Shown here: piece after piece, positions 54,003-59,783 of the stretch
Layout: each line of letters begins with the position of its first letter
Position numbering within the stretch: the first letter of the stretch is position 1
Assembly: GCA_038204465.1 (NCBI GenBank)
Contig: JBBRCX010000013.1
Span: 1-59,783 of the forward strand
Reading direction: 5' to 3'
Source of the DNA: JBBRCX01 sp038204465
Lineage (GTDB): Bacteria; Planctomycetota; Phycisphaerae; Tepidisphaerales; Tepidisphaeraceae
DNA length: 59,783 bases
Position numbers and translations under genes: made by a program
The notes under the pieces: generated by a model
The model's input: the letters and a program-made list of their open reading frames with translations, nothing else
Databases searched by the model: none
Told to the model about the DNA's origin: nothing

Positions 54003-54842
54003 CTACCCGTTTGAGAGGCCCTGGCTCTGCACCTCCAGCGCTCGCGCTGGCCACTGAATGATTCCTTCGCGCGCGGCCAGCTCGTGAAACAACCGGATCG
54101 CTTCCAGTTGAGGCGCCCCGATGTCGAACCGCAGATAACGGGTGAGATAGCGGTGGGCGACCTGCGCGGGCCACCCGCGGGGGACGGCATGGCGCTCAAT
54201 GAGTTCGTCCACGTGTTCCAATCCTTCGCGGCTGGCGCGATGCAGGCGCGCCGGAAGATCTCCGAGCTCGACGTCAGATTGCGCCATCCATGCCGCGAAG
54301 ACAAACGGCAGCCCGGTCCACTCCTTCCACGCCCCGCCGAGGTCGAGTTGGTGGGGAACGCCGGCCGGCTCCTCACAGACGACCTTGTCGCCGATGAGCA
54401 GCATCGCGGCGCCGGGGTTTTCATGCGTTCGATCCAGCGGGACGAATTCCGGGCGCAAATTGTAACGGTGCGCGAGGATCAAGCGGGCGAGGACCGCCGA
54501 TGTGTGACTGTCGGTGTCGCAGGCGAGCGTCGTAATATCCTGAATCGGACAGGGACTGAAGATCCGGACGGTAAGCGTCGGACCATCGCAGCCGATACCG
54601 CCGCTCGTGAGGATTCTCAGGCCGGCCATCCGCTGATAGTCGATGACCGGGAGCAGGGCGACGTCGAAACGTCTATCGCGCAAGCCCTCGAGCAGGTTCG
54701 CCGGCACGTCAAGCGACAAGTCGATGTCGCGCTCCCGCTCGAGACCATAGATAAGCGGCTTGGCATTGAGGAAGCTGACGCTGCCGAGCCGGAGCAATCG
54801 CCTCGAGGTCGGTTTGGATAATCCGCCGTAGCGCAAGGTCAT
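54003..54842 (-). CDS. mqnA: chorismate dehydratase MqnA (futalosine pathway)
   Basis: This is a 279-residue MqnA-type periplasmic-binding fold. LRLGSVSFLNAKPLIYGLE is the family start, DVALLPVIDYQRM and GCDGPTLTVRIFS follow, with DTDSHTSAVLARLIL and LPFVFAAWMAQSD. It converts chorismate to 3-enolpyruvyl-benzoate, the first step of the futalosine route to menaquinone. No other mqn gene is adjacent. I use the ATG of MTLRYGG; the frame extends 29 codons upstream without conservation. It is convergent with the pyk-lipoprotein pair. Confidence 0.93.
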   Translation of the reverse strand: MTLRYGGLSKPTSRRLLRLGSVSFLNAKPLIYGLERERDIDLSLDVPANLLEGLRDRRFDVALLPVIDYQRMAGLRILTSGGIGCDGPTLTVRIFSPCPIQDITTLACDTDSHTSAVLARLILAHRYNLRPEFVPLDRTHENPGAAMLLIGDKVVCEEPAGVPHQLDLGGAWKEWTGLPFVFAAWMAQSDVELGDLPARLHRASREGLEHVDELIERHAVPRGWPAQVAHRYLTRYLRFDIGAPQLEAIRLFHELAAREGIIQWPARALEVQSQGLSNG

Positions 54843-54996
54843 GCGAGAGTGTAGCCGCTGCGCCGGGGGACGCGACGTTTTCAGGCGTTTTGAAACAGGT
54901 GCGGAGCGACGGAGGCTGGAAGAAGCCAAAGTTCCGCCGCGACCCGCAACGGCGCGCTCTTGAGAGTTGTGCCTGCAGGCCGCGGCGAAACGTGTG

Positions 54997-56172
54997 CTAG
55001 TTGCTCGAACTCGTGCCGCGCTGCATGGCGACGCGGCGCCATCGAGTCGGGGTTAGTCCGGTCGCCTGTTTGAATCGGCTGGTGAAGTGGCTCTGGTGCG
55101 CGAACCCGCACTCTGCCGCGATCTGCACCAGTTCCTTGTCACGCGCTAGAAGGTCGCGCTTGGCCTGGTTGATCTGGCACTCGAGCAGGAATTGCTTGGG
55201 AGTCATTCCGAATAATTCCGTGAATCGCCTGTGAAAGTGGAAGGGGCTGAGCCCCACCGTCTTCGCGATTGCCACCAGCGTCACGCCTTCGGCGAAGTGC
55301 TCCTGCATGAAGCGGATCGCCGGCAGCAGCCGGGCGAGTTCCTGATCGGCCTGGAGATCGGTGGGCCGAAGCACCCCCCACTCACTGCAATCAGGCTGCA
55401 GGCAGAAGAAGCTGTAGCTGCCTTCGCCGAGTGCGGGATAACGCTTGTAGGTGACGACGCGATAAGGCCAGTTGTCTCCATGGGAGTCAGGGAGCAGGAC
55501 GCGATCCGCCTGGACGGTGTCACCATTAAGCCGCGTGAGACGATGCTGCGCGTGACGGACCATTCTCTCACGCAGCCGCTCATCCATGCTGGTCCAGGTT
55601 CTGTCGGGGAGCACGGAGCGCGATTCGTCGTCGATGACGGCAAATTTGACCTGCGGGCGGTCGATGAGCTGAATAAACTCCGAGCAGTCAGGGCCAGTTC
55701 GAGCGGTGCGGGCGGCCTGAATCTGCTCGCCAAACGCGGTCGCGAGCCGCTGCAGCGTCTTTAACTCAAGCTTGGTAAACGAGGCTCGCGCGGCAGCGCG
55801 GCAAAGGTGGATCGCGCCGGGGTACCCATTGAGCACGGGGCTCATCAGCGGCGCTGCGGCAAGGTGAGCGAGCCCAGCCGGCTTCATCCATTCCTGGTAA
55901 TAGGGAGTTGCCGCAAATTCCTCAGGGGACCAGCAGTCAGCAGCGCGCAAAGGTGCAAGTTGCTGGATGCATTGCCACGTCAACCGGTCGTCGGCATGGA
56001 ATCCGCGCGCATAAACACGGACGAGTTCGTCACCCGCCATCAAGGGCTGAGCCACTTGAAGGTCGCCGCGCGGGAGCGTCGTAATGATAAGGGCCTGGAC
56101 ACATTCGATCTGATTCCGTACCAGATCCAGGAACTGCCGGGAATTGCCCGGCTCGCGAACAGATGTCGTCAC
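54997..56172 (-). CDS. AraC-family regulator with N-terminal GAF-like sensor
   Basis: This is a 391-residue regulator. Residues 1-160 look like a GAF-type sensor (FLDLVRNQIECVQALIITTLPRGDL, then GYPGAIHLCRAAARASFTKLELKTLQRLATAFGEQIQAAR). The C-terminal 100 residues are the AraC double helix-turn-helix (IRFMQEHFAEGVTLVAIAKTVGLSPFHFHRRFTELFGMTPKQFLLECQINQAKRDLL, then IAAECGFAHQSHFTSRFKQATGLTPTRWR). It probably activates a nearby or unlinked gene, and the targets are unknown. Confidence 0.88.
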   Translation of the reverse strand: MTTSVREPGNSRQFLDLVRNQIECVQALIITTLPRGDLQVAQPLMAGDELVRVYARGFHADDRLTWQCIQQLAPLRAADCWSPEEFAATPYYQEWMKPAGLAHLAAAPLMSPVLNGYPGAIHLCRAAARASFTKLELKTLQRLATAFGEQIQAARTARTGPDCSEFIQLIDRPQVKFAVIDDESRSVLPDRTWTSMDERLRERMVRHAQHRLTRLNGDTVQADRVLLPDSHGDNWPYRVVTYKRYPALGEGSYSFFCLQPDCSEWGVLRPTDLQADQELARLLPAIRFMQEHFAEGVTLVAIAKTVGLSPFHFHRRFTELFGMTPKQFLLECQINQAKRDLLARDKELVQIAAECGFAHQSHFTSRFKQATGLTPTRWRRVAMQRGTSSSN

Positions 56173-56499
56173 AGCAAGCGCTTTCTACCTTGGTAATCAA
56201 GGCAACGGGCTATGAAACAGGCGAATTGGAAGTAATACGATTCTGACAGGCATGGGTTGACGCTTCGGAGCAGATTTTTGCAGTTTCGCGTTCGATCACC
56301 GCTCGCAGCCGCTACCGAAGGGATGTTGTCTGGACGCAACGGGGACATGCTTCTAACAGCAGGGGATGTTGCATTCCGGCAACAAGGGTCACAGAGCGTT
56401 TATGCGATGGGCGGCTGCGGTCGTTTTTCGCTGGGAAATTTGGCCGGACGCGGAGGAGTTCCGCCGGACGGCTTGCTGGCACGGGCGTTGTTATACCAA
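56173..56499. other. 327-base gap without a gene
   Basis: The stretch between the AraC-family start and the Fur-family stop holds only low-quality frames. A + strand frame of 111 codons crosses into the Fur-like gene on the opposite strand and has no motif. It is likely to contain the AraC promoter. No repeat or RNA element was identified. Confidence 0.45.
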
Positions 56500-57105
56500 T
56501 TAAGGATGCGTCTTCTCACTGACACCCGCTTCTGGCACATGAAGGTACGGATCGCCTTGCTGACCCTGGTGACCTTCATCGCCCTGTGCTGAGCCCGCCG
56601 ACGCCTGGGCCTGCGCCTCAGGACTTAAGCCAAAGATCTGAAACTGGTGCGATACGGGGACGAAGCCGTGCTCGCGGCAGATTTCATCGCGCAGCTGCAT
56701 CAGCTTCTCGCTGCTGAACTCCAGGACCTTTCCCGTCAGGACGCAGATCAGATAATCGTGCGTCTGCCTGCCTGCGATCACCTCGTAATACGACTGCTTG
56801 TTATCGAAGAAGACCTGCTTCAGGATCCCGGATTCCTGCAGGTGGTTGAGCGTGCGGTAGGTGGTGGCGCGGCTGACGGGATGCTGCAACTGCTTGAGCT
56901 GCTCGATGAGGCGCTCGGCCTCAAACAAACCGCTCTGCCGGAGCACGGCGTCGAGGATCATCGCTCGCTCGGGCGTGAATTTCAGCTTCGCCTGGCGAAG
57001 GTATTGGCGAAACACGGCACACACCGGCTCGTAAGGGAGCGACTGCCGGCGAACCCCCGACATCCCCCTGGGGATGTTCGGCAGGATGTGCGCGCCCTCG
57101 CTCAT
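56500..57105 (-). CDS. Fur-family regulator lacking the CxxC metal motif
   Basis: This is a 201-residue Fur-type protein. The winged helix (about 35-95) contains KFTPERAMILDAVLRQSGLFEAERLIEQLKQLQHPVSRATTYRTLNHLQESGIL, followed by HDYLICVLTGKVLEFSSEKLMQLRDEICREHGF. In classic Fur the CxxCG of this segment binds zinc; here it is C-V-L-T-G (Cys121 kept, second position Thr124), and no second CxxC is seen. A 25-residue hydrophilic Gly/Gln-rich tail follows. The start is the ATG before SEGAHILPN. It is divergent from the sugar transporter genes. Confidence 0.85.
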   Translation of the reverse strand: MSEGAHILPNIPRGMSGVRRQSLPYEPVCAVFRQYLRQAKLKFTPERAMILDAVLRQSGLFEAERLIEQLKQLQHPVSRATTYRTLNHLQESGILKQVFFDNKQSYYEVIAGRQTHDYLICVLTGKVLEFSSEKLMQLRDEICREHGFVPVSHQFQIFGLSPEAQAQASAGSAQGDEGHQGQQGDPYLHVPEAGVSEKTHP

Positions 57106-57190
57106 CGTTTTCAGTCTAATGTTGCGGCGCGGCCCCGGCAACGTTGCATGGGCCGGTCTGCTGCGCGACAATCTCCGTCCGCACCCGCAA

Positions 57191-58690
57191 ATGCACTTTC
57201 CCCTGGGCAAGCCGATCGTCGCGATGCTCGCTATCTGCGCCGTCAGCGGCGCGGTCATCGCGCGACACCCCAAGCCGCCGCCGCGCGATCTGAGCCTGTG
57301 GACCTTCGCCGACTCGCATGCCTCGGACTACCGCAAGCTGATCCCGCTGTTCGAGCGGGCGAGCAATCAAACCGTGGGCGTACACCTCATCGCCACGCGC
57401 GCGCTGAACGTGCGGCTCACATCGTTGTTCATGTCGGGTGAGAACGCGGCGGAGCTTGCGGACGCGGCGGAGATCGAGATCAGCAGCATCGGGCGCTACT
57501 TCCGACCCCCCGCGGAGGAAATCGGTTTTCTGCCGTTGAATTCGTACCTGGAGAGGTCGGGCTTGCGTGAAATCCGCACGCTCGATGATCCGGGCAAAGA
57601 AGGGTGGAACGCGCGGCTCGTCACGGACGGGCGCATCTATACCATCACGGCCGGGCGCTGGATCCACAATCCGGGACGAACGCGCCCCGATGCCTGGATC
57701 GACCGCATACTGAAGAGCCGGTTCGCACCGTGGAGTAAGAACGGCGTGATCTACGGCGTGCCGAACGACGTGCATCCGGTCACGCTCACGTACCGGAGCG
57801 ATCTGTTTCGCGACGCTGGCGTCGACATCGAGTCTGCAAAGACGTGGCCGGAGCTTCAGGAGCGATGCCTGGAGTTTGGGCGCTACTGGGAGCGGCAAGG
57901 CTATCCGCGGCGGCATGCGCTGGAACTGCCCTTGAGCAGCGCCGACTATCTCACTGTGATGCTGCTGCAACGGCACGTGAACCTCGTGGACGACCAGGAG
58001 CGCCTGCACTTCACTGACCCGAAGGTTGCGTCGACAGTCGCGTTCTACGCCGGGCTCGTAGCGGGCCCACGAAAGGTGGCGGCGGAGAGCTCCGGGGGAA
58101 CGGGACTTTGGGCGGGCGACATTGCCGCCGGGAATCTTTGCGCGTTTCTCACGCCCGACTGGCGCGCAAGCTATCTTCGGCGATACGCGGCGCCGGTCGC
58201 GGGTAAGCTTCGGATGATGCCGCTGCCGCGCTTTGAGCCGGAGGATGCGCCGACGAGCACCTGGGGCGGAACGATGATCGGCATTCCGAGGATGTCGAAA
58301 CATCACGAGCAGGCATGGAAGCTGATCGAGTTTCTCTATCTCAGCGAGGCGGCGCTCGGCGCTCGGGGCGGAGAAAACGGCGTGGTGCCGCCGCTCCCGG
58401 AGGCATGGGACCAGCCGGCGTTTCAACGGGAGGACCCGTTCTTCGGCGGGCAGCGGGTGATGAAGCTTTACACCGAGCTGGCGGCGCAGATTCCGGAGCG
58501 ATATGTGACGCCGGTTAGCGCCCTGGCGACGGCGACGCTATCGGTCGTCCTCACGCGGGCTACCGCTTACATTGAAGAGCACGGGACGGGCGGGCTGGAG
58601 GCGGCGTGCCGGCAGTGGCTTGCGCAGGCGCAGGCGGACGTGGCGCGGCGCCTCGAGCATGCGCGCTTCGAGCCGATACCGCAGCACTGA
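57191..58690 (+). CDS. extracellular solute-binding protein, carbohydrate ABC transporter type
   Basis: This is a 499-residue family 1-like binding protein with an N-terminal membrane segment (KPIVAMLAICAVSGAVIA) and no lipobox. It continues DLSLWTFADSHASDYRKLIPLFERASNQTVGVHLI, DAAEIEISSIGRYF, NGVIYGVPNDVHPVTLTYRSDLFRDAGVDIESAKTWPELQERC and STWGGTMIGIPRMSKHHEQAWKLIEFLYLSE. The next two genes are matching permeases. The start at 57191 is chosen for the hydrophobic N-terminus, and 57119 is an alternative. The ligand is probably a sugar or oligosaccharide. Confidence 0.88.
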   Translation: MHFPLGKPIVAMLAICAVSGAVIARHPKPPPRDLSLWTFADSHASDYRKLIPLFERASNQTVGVHLIATRALNVRLTSLFMSGENAAELADAAEIEISSIGRYFRPPAEEIGFLPLNSYLERSGLREIRTLDDPGKEGWNARLVTDGRIYTITAGRWIHNPGRTRPDAWIDRILKSRFAPWSKNGVIYGVPNDVHPVTLTYRSDLFRDAGVDIESAKTWPELQERCLEFGRYWERQGYPRRHALELPLSSADYLTVMLLQRHVNLVDDQERLHFTDPKVASTVAFYAGLVAGPRKVAAESSGGTGLWAGDIAAGNLCAFLTPDWRASYLRRYAAPVAGKLRMMPLPRFEPEDAPTSTWGGTMIGIPRMSKHHEQAWKLIEFLYLSEAALGARGGENGVVPPLPEAWDQPAFQREDPFFGGQRVMKLYTELAAQIPERYVTPVSALATATLSVVLTRATAYIEEHGTGGLEAACRQWLAQAQADVARRLEHARFEPIPQH

Positions 58691-58741
58691 ACTGCATCAA
58701 GGGGCGCGCCGCCTCTTCGGCTGCATTCACGATTGGCCAGC

Positions 58742-59641
58742 ATGAACCGTCAACGCGCCTGGGCCCTTCAGCACCGTTTCGCACCCTACCTTTTCGTGCT
58801 GCCGTTCGTCGTGCTGTTCTGTGTTTTCATGCTGTATCCGCTGTGCCGCAGCATCACATTGAGCTTCCAGTCGTCTGTCGGGCCGCGGATGACGCGTTAC
58901 GTGGGGCTGCGGCACTATCGCTTCCTCGTGCGCGATTGGCTGTTCTGGGTGTCGGTGGGAAACACGCTCCTGTACGGCGTTCTCCTGCTGGCGGTGCAGT
59001 TGCCGGCCTCGCTCGGCCTGGCACTGCTGCTGAACAGCCGCCGCGTGCGCGGGCGGAATTTTTTCCGGTTCGCCTTCTTCTCGACGCACATGGTGGGACA
59101 GGTCTTCGTGGCGGTGCTCTTCTACGTGCTGCTGGCCCCGCGTTCGGGGCTGATCAACCGCTTCCTCGCCGCGGTCTTTCCGTTCTTCGACGTGGAAACC
59201 AATTGGCGGGGAAATCCACTGTATGCGATGCCGGCGATAGTGCTCGCGAGTCTGTGGCTTTCGGTGGGGTACGGAATGGTCTACTTCCTCGCGGCCCTGC
59301 AGGGCGTCGACCCGGAGCTTTACGAGGCGGCGGACCTTGACGGCGCGGGAGGATGGTCGCGCTTCCGGCACGTGACGCTTCCCGGCATCCGGCCGATCGT
59401 GCTCTTCCTGCTGCTGATCGGCACCATCGGCGCGCTGCAGCTCTTCGAGCTGCCTTACGTCTTCTTCGGCGGCGGCGGTTCCCCGTTCGCGCGGATGACG
59501 ATCGTAATGTATCTCTACGAGCAGGGGTTTGAAAGCGGCGACCTGGGCTTCGCATCGGCGGTCGGTTGGGCGCTGGTGTTTCTGATTCTAGTCGTGGCCG
59601 CCCTGCAGCTCCGCGCGGCGCGGGCGACGGGGGAAGTCTGA
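58742..59641 (+). CDS. carbohydrate ABC transporter permease (MalF/UgpA type)
   Basis: This is a 299-residue permease with about six helices. The N-terminus PYLFVLPFVVLFCVFMLYPLCRSITLSFQ is typical of MalF/UgpA subunits, and the EAA loop reads LYEAADLDGAGGWSRFRHVTLPGIRPI. It begins 51 bases after the binding protein and ends eight bases before the second permease. No ATPase is in the window; a shared MsiK-like ATPase is the usual solution. Confidence 0.92.
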   Translation: MNRQRAWALQHRFAPYLFVLPFVVLFCVFMLYPLCRSITLSFQSSVGPRMTRYVGLRHYRFLVRDWLFWVSVGNTLLYGVLLLAVQLPASLGLALLLNSRRVRGRNFFRFAFFSTHMVGQVFVAVLFYVLLAPRSGLINRFLAAVFPFFDVETNWRGNPLYAMPAIVLASLWLSVGYGMVYFLAALQGVDPELYEAADLDGAGGWSRFRHVTLPGIRPIVLFLLLIGTIGALQLFELPYVFFGGGGSPFARMTIVMYLYEQGFESGDLGFASAVGWALVFLILVVAALQLRAARATGEV

Positions 59642-59648
59642 GCGAGGA

Positions 59649-59783
59649 ATGCGTGCGATGGACGAGAGGCTGAATCATTCCGAAGCGGGCGCCGGCTCGT
59701 TTGCACCGCGGACCATTCTCGGGTTCGGCGCGCCCGCCCTGCTGCTCCACGTCGCGTTGGGCCTTCTCGCTTTCCTCAGCCTC
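59649..59783 (+). CDS. second carbohydrate ABC permease, N-terminal part, cut by the window end
   Basis: The last 45 codons read MRAMDERLNHSEAGAG, then a first membrane helix APALLLHVALGLLAFLSL running to the final base. GCGAGGA precedes the ATG at eight bases after the MalF-like stop. The position after a MalF-type gene and the start of a hydrophobic helix suggest the MalG/UgpE-type partner. Confidence 0.7.
   Translation, partial: MRAMDERLNHSEAGAGSFAPRTILGFGAPALLLHVALGLLAFLSL

Overview
The window is about 60 kb of high-GC, gene-dense bacterial chromosome that reads as Planctomycetota. The main evidence is a planctomycete-type (PVM-type) bacterial microcompartment (BMC) operon at the left edge. 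KDO-8-phosphate synthase (a Gram-negative envelope marker), MqnA of the futalosine menaquinone route, a DUF3467-like protein, and lipoproteins or exported proteins with TTQPAT-rich linkers agree with this. A Phycisphaerae/Tepidisphaerales-like member is possible from GC and style, but this is inference. I saw no rRNA, tRNA, CRISPR array, IS element, phage gene or att site.

Region 1 (1-9.4 kb, + strand) is the BMC operon, entered in mid-gene. It encodes three BMC-H shell proteins (the first truncated by the window), three BMC-P/EutN pentamer proteins, an acetate kinase-like enzyme, a CoA-acylating aldehyde dehydrogenase with an N-terminal encapsulation helix, a class II sugar-phosphate aldolase with a C-terminal helix tail, an LDH/MDH-family dehydrogenase, a class I aldolase-like protein, a degenerate RpiB-like protein and a DeoR-family regulator. 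The inferred pathway is: deoxysugar phosphate (fuculose/rhamnulose 1-phosphate) to DHAP plus lactaldehyde, then acyl-CoA, acyl-phosphate, and acid plus ATP, with cofactors recycled inside the shell. The phosphotransacylase would lie upstream.

Region 2 (9.5-19.8 kb) is housekeeping: mfd, a small membrane protein, a diacylglycerol-kinase-family lipid kinase, kdsA, moaC, an unknown small protein, ligA, and an alpha/beta-hydrolase lipoprotein interrupted by an in-frame TAG. Region 3 (19.8-27.4 kb, mostly - strand) holds ndk and then a sulfur/cysteine island: cysH, a PHP phosphoesterase, cysC, cysK, a rhodanese, a JAMM peptidase, cysM and a ThiF/MoeB-like E1.

Region 4 (27.4-29.3 kb) has four small + strand genes (YlbF-like, EVE, bacterial PH, a disordered protein). 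Region 5 (29.3-32.8 kb) is a small glycosyltransferase operon with tightly packed small ORFs, a repeated TATCGGAC motif in its upstream region, and an eroded adenylyltransferase/PfkB-kinase fusion gene beside it.

Region 6 (32.8-48.7 kb) carries a DUF3467-like protein, GlcD, glycogen phosphorylase, an unknown protein, SppA, a Gfo/Idh oxidoreductase, a PpiC lipoprotein, an iron-type ABC permease and binding protein in a row with a cysteine desulfurase, and a polyprenyl synthase. Region 7 (48.8-59.8 kb) has a GH113-like protein, aspS, pyk with an overlapping lipoprotein gene, mqnA, an AraC regulator, a Fur-family regulator and the start of a sugar ABC transporter cut by the window end. Two dispersed intergenic repeat families (ATCGGTG and GGGCGTCCCGCCC) recur through the window.
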